Shown: positions 1 to 8,983 of the stretch, one piece after another
Position numbering within the stretch: position 1 is the stretch's first letter
Layout of the letters: each line of letters opens with the position of its first letter
DNA from: an uncultured Sinobacteraceae bacterium
GTDB taxonomy: Bacteria > Pseudomonadota > Gammaproteobacteria > Nevskiales > Nevskiaceae
DNA length: 64,000 nt
Direction: 5' to 3'
Assembly (NCBI GenBank): GCA_903822975.1
Contig: CAIJRD010000018.1
Span: 1-64,000, forward strand
Translations under genes and position numbers: made by a program
Notes under the pieces: model-generated
Told to the model about the DNA's origin: nothing
What the model saw: only the letters and a program-made list of their open reading frames with translations
Databases searched by the model: none

Positions 1-2266
1 ATGCAGCCGTCTGCGACGGAACCACGTCGTCGATCCCGGTGTTCCCTTTGACACAGCCCGACGTGATGATCGCGCCGCCTGGATTTCCGAGCGGCCCGGA
101 GATGTTGCCGCGAAGATCCACACCAATGATCGTGGCGTCGTACTTGACGGTGCTGTCGCCATCGAAGCAGATGCCATAACGCTGGGTGAGCTGCGTGAAG
201 CTGATCTGCGACGTCGCGTCGAGCGGTGTGGCAATCGTCGAATGCGGAACCGCGACCAGGTTCCCAGCGCCGAAGCTGACCGCTGTAGGCGATAGGGTGT
301 CGACCGACACGACGGTGTTCATGTTCACGGTGTTGCCGACCGGATCGATCGCCGTGACCTTCGAACCATTCGGCACATATGCAGCGAAAATCTTGTCGCC
401 GAGATTGATGCCGGCCGTACTCGCGACGCTCAGTTGATTGGAGCCGTACAGGGCCGTCGCCGTCGTCGAGGCTGTCGTCGAGGTCTGCACCGTTGACGAC
501 GAGTCGATCAGGATCGACTGCCCGGCGCCGGTGCCGGCGGTGACGCTCAGCGTCATGCCCGCCAGCGCATTCAATCCGCCTGGGAAATTGGTCGGGCAAA
601 TGATGCTCGATGAACTGCCGGCCGCTGGACAGGTGCCGGAGATCGCAACACCGGTCGGGCTGCCATCGCCCGAGTAGCCGCCGCTCTGACCGCCGAGAAT
701 CTGGATGCGATACGGGCTGGCGTGGCTCACACGAATGTGGATGCCGTCGTAGACGTTGTTGCCGAAGGCGCTGCCCGGCGGATTGCTCATGCCGAAGACG
801 ATTGGTGCGATCAGGACACCGTTGCCTTGATACAGATCGAAGCCATGTCCGTTGCCATTCAGGGCCGAACAACCGACCAGCGTGTAGTCGGCCGCGTCGA
901 AGCCCAGCGGCGAAAGATTGCCGTTCTGGTCAGCTCCGATGATGTAGCCGCCGTTGTAGGACAGATTCGCTTCGCAGGCCACCATCTTGATGCGCTGGAA
1001 CGCGCGCAGCACGAAGCCGGTGTTGGCATGCTCGGTGGTGGCCTTTGAGAACTGCACGAAGCTCGCGATGCGGTTCGGGTTCGCAGCTGCAGCCGAGGTC
1101 TCCTCCAGCAGAAAACCAATCTCCTGTTTCGTCGAGATCAGGTTGTCGATATTGATCGTGCCGCCGCCCGTAATGCGGTAGCCGACGTGGCCGAACAGCG
1201 GCGTCTGAACTGAGCCGGTGCGGCCGAAGGAATTGATGCGTGATAGACCAGCGTTGGAAAACGCCTTCGTGCTGGCGTCGATCTGGATCGTGTATCCGTA
1301 GATCGATGGCTTGGTCGAGAACTTCACTGCCGCACCACTCAGTGTGGCCGTTGCGGGGCCACTGAGCGTGACGTTGTTGCCGCTGATCCCGGTGATCGTC
1401 GTGTTCGAAGCCGCCTTCGAGATCGGCGTGTTTGGGATGAAGCTGCCGAACGCGTACATGCCGATACTGAGACCGACGGCACTTGCAACGACGATCACCT
1501 GATTTCCGTTCGTTGTTGCGGCCGTCGTCGCGACATAATCTTCGTCATCGGTGCTGATGCCGGTCTGCAGCGTCATGTCGTTCAGCGTGACGTTGTTACC
1601 GCCGCCGAAATGCAGACCATTCCAGAAGTTGGTGCTCCACATGTTCGACAGGTCAGCGAACGTATGGGTCTTCGCATCGAGCAGCTTGCCCGCCGTTGGC
1701 GTGACGCCGACCGCGACACCGAGCTGCAGCCCACTAATCTCAAGACCCGCGTGCGAAGACGAGTCCGCCTGGATCAGCGTGTGATTTCCAAGCGTTGAGA
1801 GTAGTGCCGATGCGAACTTGCCCTTGCCACGGATGCTCGCGCCGCCGAACGTGATGTTGATCGCCGCCGAGAGGTTGTAGCTGCCGCCATTCGGAAGTGG
1901 CTGCGCGCCAGGCCCGAGATCAACCGGCAGGCCGGCGCCGAGAATGGTGTTGATCACGCTAGTGCAGTCGGCGCCAGATGCGCCTCCGAGTGTTTCCGGC
2001 GTAACAGGGCCGCCGATCGGATCGAACGCGCTCATGTCCTCGCGCAGGCGATAGAGGCTCGGCAATCCTCCGCGCGAACTATCTGATGAGACGTGAACCG
2101 TCATGCCCGGCTCACGGCGATCTGTGGTGATTGCAGCCAGGGACGTCATATCGGCGACGCGGCGATGGCCGCCTTTACCGTATTGCGCCTGATGAGTTGC
2201 GCTCGTATCGCGACTATCAACAGGCGAGAGCGCACCCGATACGACGGCTCCCGAATTCAAGGACAT
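1..2266 (-). CDS. Tail spike/tail fibre protein, beta-helix type (3' end outside window)
   Basis: An open minus-strand frame starts with ATG at 2266, overlapping the stop of the upstream tail gene (TAATG), and runs off the window without a stop for about 755 codons. The first 80 residues are a probable virion-attachment segment. The rest is rich in Gly, Asn, Thr, Ser and short hydrophobic strands, typical of pectate-lyase-like right-handed beta-helix spikes that bind or cleave surface polysaccharide. It contains repeated stretches such as VTLNDMTLQT and NVYDGIHIRV. Fold assignment is by composition and pattern only. It lies last in the tail operon, where receptor-binding genes usually sit. 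Confidence 0.72.
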   Translation of the reverse strand, partial: MSLNSGAVVSGALSPVDSRDTSATHQAQYGKGGHRRVADMTSLAAITTDRREPGMTVHVSSDSSRGGLPSLYRLREDMSAFDPIGGPVTPETLGGASGADCTSVINTILGAGLPVDLGPGAQPLPNGGSYNLSAAINITFGGASIRGKGKFASALLSTLGNHTLIQADSSSHAGLEISGLQLGVAVGVTPTAGKLLDAKTHTFADLSNMWSTNFWNGLHFGGGNNVTLNDMTLQTGISTDDEDYVATTAATTNGNQVIVVASAVGLSIGMYAFGSFIPNTPISKAASNTTITGISGNNVTLSGPATATLSGAAVKFSTKPSIYGYTIQIDASTKAFSNAGLSRINSFGRTGSVQTPLFGHVGYRITGGGTINIDNLISTKQEIGFLLEETSAAAANPNRIASFVQFSKATTEHANTGFVLRAFQRIKMVACEANLSYNGGYIIGADQNGNLSPLGFDAADYTLVGCSALNGNGHGFDLYQGNGVLIAPIVFGMSNPPGSAFGNNVYDGIHIRVSHASPYRIQILGGQSGGYSGDGSPTGVAISGTCPAAGSSSSIICPTNFPGGLNALAGMTLSVTAGTGAGQSILIDSSSTVQTSTTASTTATALYGSNQLSVASTAGINLGDKIFAAYVPNGSKVTAIDPVGNTVNMNTVVSVDTLSPTAVSFGAGNLVAVPHSTIATPLDATSQISFTQLTQRYGICFDGDSTVKYDATIIGVDLRGNISGPLGNPGGAIITSGCVKGNTGIDDVVPSQTAA

Positions 2267-2955
2267 TAGCTGGCGCTCCAGTTCATGACTTCTGCGTATG
2301 TCGGGCTGGGGTTGATGAACACGTTGTAAGAAACGCCAGAGATCGAGACCGAGCTCTCAATGAGCGAATAGGTAAAGCCTGCAAACGCGAATCTGTTCGG
2401 CGTTCCAAGTGAAGCCGGGATCGCGAAGCACGGATAGTTCGAAGTGGAACCGTCCTGGGTTAACCCGTAGCCTCCAACGAATGACGTCTGAAGCCGTGAG
2501 TGCAGTGCTTCAACCGCAGTCGCATCGGGTGTGGTTGTGGGCGTGAAACCAAAATAGACCAGCACCGGCGTCGTTGAACCGCCCGAGCCTCCCGAGCTGC
2601 CTACGGACGAGAGGTCAAAGGTCTGTTCAAACGTTGCAGTGATCTCTGATTGCGCGCCTGGCATGGGCTTCCTTTTGAAGGTCGGGCACCGATATCGGCC
2701 CATCTGTCCAAACAAATCGGTCCACCAGAAAGCCTCGTCCGCACCTTGTGTTTCAAGGAAGTCGACAATTTCTCCGGCTTCCTCGTCTGTTCGGCTTTTA
2801 AAGCTCAGCGACCAGGTGGCTGGGTTGTTGTTGATGCCATCGGGTGCGACCTGCGCATATCCATCGCCGAACTCAGCAGTGAGCACACGCGGAGCTTTGG
2901 TCACTTCTGAGTCGTAGTCAGGCACCCAGGTGAATGTGGCGTTCGGATCGCTCAT
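2266..2955 (-). CDS. gpM-like minor tail protein with extra C-terminal domain
   Basis: A 229-aa protein. Residues 1-120 match the lambda gpM-like minor tail protein family: the FGDGYAQVAPDGINNNPATWSLSF core followed by a FLETQGADEAFWWT-type segment and a final strand with RKPMPGAQSEITATFEQ. Such proteins sit at the tail tip beside the tape measure. A Gly/Ser linker at about residues 123-131 leads to a second domain of roughly 100 residues (VYFGFTPTTTPD... SVSISGVSYNVFINPSPTYAEVMNW). This resembles small beta domains on other phage tail-tip proteins. Its ATG overlaps the tape measure stop by 4 bp. Confidence 0.75.
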   Translation of the reverse strand: MSDPNATFTWVPDYDSEVTKAPRVLTAEFGDGYAQVAPDGINNNPATWSLSFKSRTDEEAGEIVDFLETQGADEAFWWTDLFGQMGRYRCPTFKRKPMPGAQSEITATFEQTFDLSSVGSSGGSGGSTTPVLVYFGFTPTTTPDATAVEALHSRLQTSFVGGYGLTQDGSTSNYPCFAIPASLGTPNRFAFAGFTYSLIESSVSISGVSYNVFINPSPTYAEVMNWSAS

Positions 2956-5900
2956 TTGACGAGCCCGCTTAGCGCGCCGCCCGAACGCTGCTCTTGCACG
3001 ATGATTGCGCGTGCGGTGTCGGCCATTGCCGGCGAAAGTGCGCGCTGTAATTGCTGCACATCGTCCTCGTTGATCGCGCGGCCGGTCACTGCGACAGGCA
3101 CGTTGATTGCGAGGCTAAGGCTGCTACTTGAGACCGTAGAGGAAGTACTCGAACGCGTGACCAGTCCGCCAGATGCAAAGCGCGCGGCGTGCGCCGGTGC
3201 GACTGCGCCACCGTTGATCGCATCGAGCAGCTGCGTGCCAGCACGCTGCACGCCCTTGGCACTGATGACGTATTCGCCGTTTGAGAGCAGCGCCGGAATG
3301 CTATCGCTGGTGGAGCTGCCAGCGCCGCTGACAGATCCGCCGCCAGCAAAGCCCTGTACCAGGCCACCGGCCGCAAAGCCAGGCACGACGAGCGATACGA
3401 TGCCGGCGAGCTCCTTCTCGATCAGGATCTTCGCGATGTCGGAGAGGATTGAGGCGGCGAAGCCCTTGAAGTCGGCTTTCCCCTTGGTGACAAGGTTAGT
3501 GAGCTGATCGGCGAAGCCCTGTGTCCAGCTGGCCGATGCGTTCTTGAGGAGGTTGGTGGTGTCCTCCCAGCTGCGGACAAGGTTCTTGAACGGCGAGTCG
3601 TCGAGGTGGCCGAGATCCTTAATGTCGCCGTTGATGCCTTTGAGCACCTCGGCAAGCTTCGGGTTGTCGGGATAATCGTTGAGCAGGCCGAGCACCTTGG
3701 TGCGCGCATCGGTCAACGCTGCAAGGTCGACCTTCGCCGCCCCCTGGACGTCGCCGCGCGCTTGGCCTTGCGTCTCGCTGCCAGTCTGCACACGGGACGC
3801 ACTGACCAATTGCTGATTCTGAAATCGCGCCTGGGCTGCGGCGACGTTCTTCTCGATCGAGTCGATCTGCGCGTCGACCTGTTGCTTGGTGGTCTCGGCG
3901 TTGACCAGCTTCATCACGACGTCGATATCGACGCCCATCGATTTCAACTGGTCGGCGTTGGCGCGGACATCGCGCGCCAGGCCGGCGTACTTCGTACGCA
4001 CCTGGTTGGCGATCGCGTCGAGGCGCGCAGGCAGATCCTCGGGTGCCAGGTTGGCCTGAAGCGTCTGCAGCTGCGCGACGGCCTCGTCGACCTTCTTGCG
4101 CAACTCGTCGATCGACGTCGCCGATTTAGCAGCGGAATCGACTGCGAGATCGCCTGACTCAGACTGCAGAACCTTGATGCGGCCGAGGATCGTCTCGCGC
4201 TGTGCATCGAGCTCGTTGAGCTTAGCACTGACCTCGACCTGTTCTGCCGGATCCTTGGTGCGTTTACTGCTCGTCGCGCTGCGCTTCTCGTCCACCTGAC
4301 TGAGCTGTGCGCGCAGGACCGCGATCTGCGAATCGTTCTCTTGCTTTGAAAGCTTCGAGAGCTGTGCGTAGTAGTCCGCATAGCTGAGTTCGCCCGCCTT
4401 CAGCTTGGCTTCGAGAAGCGTGCGCTGCGAGTTATCGTCGGCGCGCTGGATCTCAGCGAGTGCCTGCAGGTGCGCGATCTTGAATGCCTGTTCACGTCCG
4501 GCCGCGGCGGCACGTGCAGCCTCAAGCTTGCGGGAAGCGGCATCGGAGTCGATCGCGCGCTCGTCGGCGAGCGCCTTGTCGGACTGCTGGGCAGCAGAAT
4601 CGTCTTGCGCCTTCTGCTGCGCCGTGAGCGCGTCGATCTCCGCCTGGACTCTTTGAGCGACCTTTGAAGCATTGGCTCGCGCGAAGTCGCTGTAGCCAGG
4701 TTCCACCAGCACCGTCTGCTGCCGCTTCAGGGTCGCAGCCAGGCTTGCAAGTTTGTCCTCGACGGTATCGGCTCGGCCGATCCCGAGGAAGGCGTCCCAG
4801 GCGGAGCTGGCGGCGTCTCGGATGGAGTTCCACGAACGCTCGGCATAGCCCAGGATTTGCTGCTGATCCTGCATGCGCTTTTTCAGCGCAGCAGCGAAGG
4901 TTCCCTGTGCAAGTTCAGCCGCCTGCTCTGCAGCGCCCTCGTTTTCCAGGGCTTCGATGCGCTGGTAGGTCGCCAAGTCGAGAAAGTGATACTGGTCGTT
5001 CAGCTCCTTCACGACCTTGGCCGGCGATCGCTGCAGATCCTCGAACACCTTCACGGTTTGCTCGACACTCTTGCCGGTGAGTTTCGACATCTCAAGCGCG
5101 GCAGGACCAATCGTCTCTATCTGCGATTGCGTGAAGCGGCCCGACGCTACGAGTGCTTCGAGTACTTGCTTGGCATCGCCGATCGTCGTCGTCGCAGACG
5201 TGAAGCCCTGCGCCATCTCGCGCAGTCGACCAAGCGTTACGCCCGCGTAGTTGCCTGTGGCGATCAGCGCGGAATTGAACTGCTCGTCCTCTTGCTCACC
5301 CTTGACGAACGCGCCTGCCAGCAACGCCAGTGCGGCGACACCACCAGCAGCTGCTGCCCCGACACCAGTGAACAGAAGCTGCAGCAGGCCGATGCGGTTG
5401 CTTAGCGTGAGCACCGAGCCTTCGAGCCTCGCGAAGTTGCCGCGCGCGAGCTCGCCTGCGAGTACGCCGTATTCGCGAGCAGCTGCACCCGAGGTCAACG
5501 ACAAATGACTCAGCGCGCTGACAGCCGGTGCGACCTCGTTCTCGACCTCTCCAAGCGCCGCACGACTGGCGGCGACCTTGGACGTCAGCAGGGCGAACGT
5601 GTCGGCATCCACGTTGCCCGACTTCTTCAGCGCTCCGAGCTTGGCCTCCAGAACATCAAGATCACTTAGCTTCTTGGCATTCGGGACCAGCTTGTTGTAG
5701 ATGGATTCCAGATCGTCCGCTGGAGCCTTGGGCGCAACCTTCGGAACAGACTGAGCAGCATTCGTCCTTTGAAGCGCGACATATTCCGCGCGCAACTTAG
5801 ACAAGGCAGCCGTGCTATCGCGTAGCGCCTTTTGGACCTGCTCGGCCGATGCGGTCTGGATGTCGGCCGATGCCGCGCTGGTCGCGCTGGTTTTTTGCGC

Positions 5901-6008
5901 TTCGGCGCCGATCGCTCGCTCGTCGTCACGCACACCCTGAAGCGCAGTCCTCGCCTGGCCGACCGCGGCCTGGACGACGACTGAGAGCTTCATGGTTCCG
6001 TCTGACAT
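2952..6008 (-). CDS. Tail length tape measure protein
   Basis: A 1018-aa protein, by far the largest visible in the prophage. It has long Ala/Gln/Glu/Lys-rich coiled-coil stretches (about 1-160 and 440-800). A hydrophobic segment lies at about 207-236, and a TMP-type region at 240-420 includes ATGNYAGVTLGRLREMAQGF. The C-terminal part resembles the lambda tape-measure C-terminal domain (WTQGFADQLTNLVTKGKADFKGFAASILSDIAKILIEKEL). It sets tail length and takes part in DNA entry. It lies directly after the G/G-T chaperone genes, the canonical position for siphophages. At roughly 1 kb of gene per 50 nm, this would suggest a tail near 150 nm. Confidence 0.93.
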   Translation of the reverse strand: MSDGTMKLSVVVQAAVGQARTALQGVRDDERAIGAEAQKTSATSAASADIQTASAEQVQKALRDSTAALSKLRAEYVALQRTNAAQSVPKVAPKAPADDLESIYNKLVPNAKKLSDLDVLEAKLGALKKSGNVDADTFALLTSKVAASRAALGEVENEVAPAVSALSHLSLTSGAAAREYGVLAGELARGNFARLEGSVLTLSNRIGLLQLLFTGVGAAAAGGVAALALLAGAFVKGEQEDEQFNSALIATGNYAGVTLGRLREMAQGFTSATTTIGDAKQVLEALVASGRFTQSQIETIGPAALEMSKLTGKSVEQTVKVFEDLQRSPAKVVKELNDQYHFLDLATYQRIEALENEGAAEQAAELAQGTFAAALKKRMQDQQQILGYAERSWNSIRDAASSAWDAFLGIGRADTVEDKLASLAATLKRQQTVLVEPGYSDFARANASKVAQRVQAEIDALTAQQKAQDDSAAQQSDKALADERAIDSDAASRKLEAARAAAAGREQAFKIAHLQALAEIQRADDNSQRTLLEAKLKAGELSYADYYAQLSKLSKQENDSQIAVLRAQLSQVDEKRSATSSKRTKDPAEQVEVSAKLNELDAQRETILGRIKVLQSESGDLAVDSAAKSATSIDELRKKVDEAVAQLQTLQANLAPEDLPARLDAIANQVRTKYAGLARDVRANADQLKSMGVDIDVVMKLVNAETTKQQVDAQIDSIEKNVAAAQARFQNQQLVSASRVQTGSETQGQARGDVQGAAKVDLAALTDARTKVLGLLNDYPDNPKLAEVLKGINGDIKDLGHLDDSPFKNLVRSWEDTTNLLKNASASWTQGFADQLTNLVTKGKADFKGFAASILSDIAKILIEKELAGIVSLVVPGFAAGGLVQGFAGGGSVSGAGSSTSDSIPALLSNGEYVISAKGVQRAGTQLLDAINGGAVAPAHAARFASGGLVTRSSTSSTVSSSSLSLAINVPVAVTGRAINEDDVQQLQRALSPAMADTARAIIVQEQRSGGALSGLVK

Positions 6009-6020
6009 GGCGACGCCGCG

Positions 6021-6658
6021 TTATGAATTATCCGAAACGAATTTCCGACGTTGCTGCGGTTCGATCCACGGCAACATCGCGATATCTGCCAATTCGAGGT
6101 TTCGCGAGCGCCTGCGCGCTCGAGCTGCGCGCTGAAACAGAAGTGCTTGCGGTAACGTGTAGCGGAGGATGTCGGGCCACCGATGACCCTCCGAGATCAG
6201 CTCGTCGGCAAGTCGGGTCCAGGCGCCGACGGCGTCGGCGGCGGTTCGTCCTGGCTTGGTGATGGGCTTGGCGTCGGGGACGAGGATTTCGTCGGGAGCC
6301 AGCCGAACATCCTCGCCATCTCGATCAGCCCGATCACCCCGTCCGTAAAAAAATCGTTGTTCACCTCGATCACCAGGTTGAACAGCTTGATCATCTGACC
6401 GGCAGGAAGACTGGCGACCCACGCGCGATCCTGGCGCGAGAGAACGGAACACAGATCGACGACCGCGCCAGCGTGGTCCTTCAGCATCTGCGCGGGGTTC
6501 TGCTCTGCGCCGCTGGCCAGCAAGGTGATCAGCGGCTTGCCGATCTCGGCGACCAGGTGCAGCTCCTCGAACACGAACGGCGTCAGCGCGAGCTTGCGAT
6601 CGCCAATCGATTCGGTCCGCGGGACGTTGAGGAGTACTTCGGTTTCCGAGCTCATCAC
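6021..6658 (-). CDS. Tail assembly chaperone G-T, predicted -1 frameshift product
   Basis: Translation is predicted to begin at 6658 as protein G and slip back one base at the T TTT TTT heptamer (6353-6347), then continue in the -1 frame to the TAA at 6021. The product is about 212 residues. After the slip the second frame reads YGRGDRADRDGEDVRLAPDE and continues as a well-formed helical domain ending WIEPQQRRKFVSDNS. The in-frame G tail is only Pro/Ser-rich. In lambda-like phages G and G-T, made in a fixed ratio by frameshifting, load the tape measure for tail tube assembly. The location immediately before the tape measure gene supports this. Frameshift efficiency is unknown. Confidence 0.78.
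6197..6658 (-). CDS. Tail assembly chaperone G (unshifted product)
   Basis: A 153-aa protein starting MMSSETEVLLNV. Residues 1-120 are a compact alpha-helical region (ALTPFVFEELHLVAEIGKPLITLL, LVIEVNNDFFTDGVIGLIEMARMFGW). The last 33 residues are a low-complexity Pro/Ser tail. Its start overlaps the stop of the tail tube gene. Position between tube and tape measure, small size and a slippery heptamer at codons 102-104 identify it as the lambda gpG equivalent. Confidence 0.78.
   Translation of the reverse strand: MMSSETEVLLNVPRTESIGDRKLALTPFVFEELHLVAEIGKPLITLLASGAEQNPAQMLKDHAGAVVDLCSVLSRQDRAWVASLPAGQMIKLFNLVIEVNNDFFTDGVIGLIEMARMFGWLPTKSSSPTPSPSPSQDEPPPTPSAPGPDLPTS
6347..6353 (-). other. Programmed -1 frameshift site (slippery heptamer)
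   Basis: On the minus strand the sequence GAT TTT TTT ACG in the G frame contains the canonical X XXY YYZ heptamer T TTT TTT. A single-base backward slip joins frame G to an overlapping open frame that ends at 6021. The heptamer lies upstream of the end of G, so both frames overlap for about 150 bases. I could not see an unambiguous downstream pseudoknot by eye. Confidence 0.72.
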
Positions 6659-7602
6659 GACACCGTGATCGAGAAGTCGTCGTTGCCGGCCGAGCTCGGC
6701 GGTGCCGTGAAGTCGAAGCCGATATTCACGATGCCCTGGTCATCCGTGAACTTCGGCTTCATCGGCACGGCCTGGCCGACGGCGAACTTCACCTTGTTGC
6801 CGACGACGGTGCCGTGCGTGATCGCGATCGGCCCCGGCGTGGCCGTCAGGATCTGCGCGAGCGGGTTGTTGGTGCCGACCAGCGTGTGCTCCATCTCGAT
6901 CGAACCAGACGACTTTCGATCGGTGATCAGCACGCGCTTCACGCCACCAGGATATTCGCGCATCTCCACCTGGTTGCCGAACTTGAGCGAGAAGCTCTTG
7001 AACGTGCCGGCGTAACCGAAGATCGAGACCGGCGTCGTGTTGTCGGCGCAGGGGATCAGCGGTACCTGGTAGCCGCCCACAGAGACCGTCGGGAACGCAA
7101 CGTCCGTGACAGGGACATAGATGCCGGTCAGCGTGATCTTGTAGGTCGGCACACCCTTGTCGTCGAGACCTGTTTCGAGGTCGCCGAAGCATCCGACGAT
7201 CTTGTGGAGCGTGCCGTCCTGGTAGGTGTAGACGGTCACGCTGCTGAAGGCCGAGCTGACCGGCGTATAAATCACATTCGTGCCGGCGGTCACGGTCGAC
7301 GCGAGTGCGCAAGCTCGCAACAGTGCGTCGTAGCCAGGCGTCGGTGTGGCTGGTCCAGCAGTACCGAAGCCGGCGACTTCGAGCTCGATTGTGAGCTTCG
7401 CGAACGCGCCTGCCACCAGCGGCCGCATGGCGCCGAGGAACGGCTGCACGATCTCGCGATCGGCAGTCTGCTGCATCAGTGGATCTGTCAGCACCACCGA
7501 TTTGACCAGCACCGCATCGGTCGCGCCGACTGGCACCGAGTCAGTGCCGTAGACCGACTCGATCTTGACCAGTACGGCCTTTTTCCGCGTGAGGATCGTC
7601 AT
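6655..7602 (-). CDS. Major tail (tube) protein
   Basis: A 315-aa protein beginning MTILTRKKAVLVKIESVYGTDSVPVGATDAVLV, the usual opening of tail tube proteins in transposable siphophages. Most of the chain is predicted beta strands with repeated TITLTGIYVPVTDV-like segments, and it ends with an Ig-like acidic strand region. The tube protein polymerises around the tape measure. It lies between the neck/connector genes and the chaperones, as expected. Identification is by pattern and synteny. Confidence 0.8.
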   Translation of the reverse strand: MTILTRKKAVLVKIESVYGTDSVPVGATDAVLVKSVVLTDPLMQQTADREIVQPFLGAMRPLVAGAFAKLTIELEVAGFGTAGPATPTPGYDALLRACALASTVTAGTNVIYTPVSSAFSSVTVYTYQDGTLHKIVGCFGDLETGLDDKGVPTYKITLTGIYVPVTDVAFPTVSVGGYQVPLIPCADNTTPVSIFGYAGTFKSFSLKFGNQVEMREYPGGVKRVLITDRKSSGSIEMEHTLVGTNNPLAQILTATPGPIAITHGTVVGNKVKFAVGQAVPMKPKFTDDQGIVNIGFDFTAPPSSAGNDDFSITVS

Positions 7603-7605
7603 GGC

Positions 7606-7788
7606 TCAGTTGCTTCCCTTGTTGGCGTCGGTCGCGGCGGCGGCCTTCTTGGTGGTGACTTCCTGCTCGCGCGCCTCGGGCGCAGCTGCCGGTGTCGGAT
7701 CCGGCTTGCGCGTGCGCTTGCCGGTTTTCGGATCGGCGACGAAGCTGCCGCCGTGGCCGTGAAATTCATCGTCAAAAATGATGCTCAT
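7606..7788 (-). CDS. Small Ala/Lys-rich phage protein
   Basis: A 60-aa protein, MSIIFDDEFHGHGGSFVADPKTGKRTRKPDPTP followed by an Ala/Glu/Lys tail. Its start overlaps the stop of the gene before it by 4 bp. The first 30 residues read as a short structured motif and the tail is disordered. Function is not recognised. Its place between the putative tail terminator and the tube gene suggests a tail accessory role. Coding status rests on tight packing in the operon. Confidence 0.6.
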   Translation of the reverse strand: MSIIFDDEFHGHGGSFVADPKTGKRTRKPDPTPAAAPEAREQEVTTKKAAAATDANKGSN

Positions 7789-8210
7789 GAGGTTTTCCTC
7801 ACTAGGAACTGTGTGGTGAATTCTTCGGCGTAGAGCGCCGCGGAATCTGTGAACTGCACGAGGCGGCCGCCGGCATATTCGAAGTTGCTGTATGTCTCGC
7901 TCGGCGACCAGTTCAACAACGCCAGCGCGATCGCATCGACGATGTCCTCGTTCGCATCGGATGTCGCTTCGCCGGTGGAATCCGAAACGTCGGTCGACCA
8001 GTACATGACCGATATCGTCGCGGTGGTCATTTGGCTGACCGCATTGACGAGCTTGTTTTCGGCCGGCTTCTTGTTGAGCACGAGCACATACGCTTGCCCG
8101 TCGAATTGCTGGCGCTGGATTGCTGCCTGAATCGACGCGGCACCCGAGACTGTCGTGAAGGCAGGAACGCTCGCCTTGAGGCGGTTTCGAATATCGATCG
8201 TCGGAATCAC
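7785..8210 (-). CDS. Putative tail terminator / head-tail joining protein
   Basis: A 141-aa protein starting MIPTIDIRNRLKASVPAFTTVSGAASIQAAI, with a middle ATISVMYWSTDVSDSTGEATSDANEDIVDAIALALLNWSP and a C-terminal beta hairpin (LYAEEFTTQFLVRK). This alpha/beta layout and its position just before the tube gene resemble Gp37/tail-terminator proteins, which cap the tail and bind the head connector. The ATG overlaps the DUF1320 gene stop by 4 bp. Family assignment is moderate. Confidence 0.62.
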   Translation of the reverse strand: MIPTIDIRNRLKASVPAFTTVSGAASIQAAIQRQQFDGQAYVLVLNKKPAENKLVNAVSQMTTATISVMYWSTDVSDSTGEATSDANEDIVDAIALALLNWSPSETYSNFEYAGGRLVQFTDSAALYAEEFTTQFLVRKTS

Positions 8211-8653
8211 CGGCGTTGCCCCGGATGCGTGTAATCGTTGAGCGAGCAGTCGTCGAACTTGCGACGACCAGCGTTCACCAGCACGTTGTCGCCGGCAGTA
8301 CTCGCAGCTGGTGGCGGATCAATTCCGAGCGAGACGATGCCCTTCGACAGATCCGACAGCCAGGACATTGCCTGGTTGTAGCGATCGAGTACTTCCTGCG
8401 ATGCGCGCTGGCCAAAAAGGAAATACCTGGTCAAATCGATCGCATATCGCACGAGCACCTGCGGCGGCGACTGAAGCGGCAATGCGTAGCGACCCGACGC
8501 ACCGAGGTAGCTATCGATCGTTGCGGCGGCATCCGCCGCGGCGTTGTCGAACACGCCTGCATCGGCGACCTGGTCTTTGTCCCGATCAGTCAGCTGCAGG
8601 AGCTCGGTCGCGCCGTAGCGCGATGAGTAGTCATCCTGAGTGCAGTAGTTCAC
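8207..8653 (-). CDS. DUF1320 / Mu gp36-like neck protein
   Basis: A 148-aa protein beginning MNYCTQDDYSSRYGATELLQLTDRD, with AAADAAATIDSYLGASGRYALPLQSPPQVLVRYAIDLTRYFLFG in the middle. This is the diagnostic pattern of DUF1320 (Mu gp36), an adaptor-like helical protein of Mu-type phages. Its usual length is 130-150 residues, as here. It follows the gp35-like gene and precedes the tail terminator, as in Mu. It probably forms part of the head-tail connector. Confidence 0.85.
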   Translation of the reverse strand: MNYCTQDDYSSRYGATELLQLTDRDKDQVADAGVFDNAAADAAATIDSYLGASGRYALPLQSPPQVLVRYAIDLTRYFLFGQRASQEVLDRYNQAMSWLSDLSKGIVSLGIDPPPAASTAGDNVLVNAGRRKFDDCSLNDYTHPGQRR

Positions 8654-8678
8654 GGGACTAGGCGCCGAGCGAACGCGC

Positions 8679-8957
8679 TTAGAGCGCGTTCTGTGCGGCG
8701 GCGACGGCCTTCTTGAGCCGAATGATGCCGGCCGCGATCAGATGCTCGGCCTCTTCCTCGATCAGCTTGATCGTGGCGCCAACGGTATGCATCTTGCCGT
8801 TGTGCTGTACGGGCGACAGCACTTCGTAGGATTTCGGCTTCGAGTCTTCGGCTGCCGCAATCTTGACCTGAGACGCAGTGACCTGGTCGACGGTAGTGTT
8901 GCCAGTCGGAGATGCCGCTGCGCTCGATGCGTCGGTGCTGGTGTTGGTTTCGCTCAT
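8679..8957 (-). CDS. Mu gp35-like small structural protein
   Basis: A 92-aa protein. Residues 1-40 are a Ser/Thr/Ala-rich disordered arm. Residues 43-80 (YEVLSPVQHNGKMHTVGATIKLIEEEAEHLIAAGIIRLK) form a small beta domain seen in short proteins next to the capsid gene of many Mu-like phages. It is read from its own RBS-like GAGGAAAC upstream of ATG 8957, after a strong hairpin that follows the capsid gene. A virion accessory role is inferred. Confidence 0.65.
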   Translation of the reverse strand: MSETNTSTDASSAAASPTGNTTVDQVTASQVKIAAAEDSKPKSYEVLSPVQHNGKMHTVGATIKLIEEEAEHLIAAGIIRLKKAVAAAQNAL

Positions 8958-8983
8958 GTCGGTTTCCTCGTGGATCGAAAATG

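Noticed and set aside
610..2412. Several plus-strand frames at the window start
   Set aside because: All lie antisense to the tail spike frame, which is open from 2266 to base 1; they lack RBS and motifs.
8657..8690. GAACGCGC/GCGCGTTC hairpin between the gp36-like and gp35-like genes as terminator
   Set aside because: Overlaps the gp35-like stop codon and has no T tract; termination unsupported.
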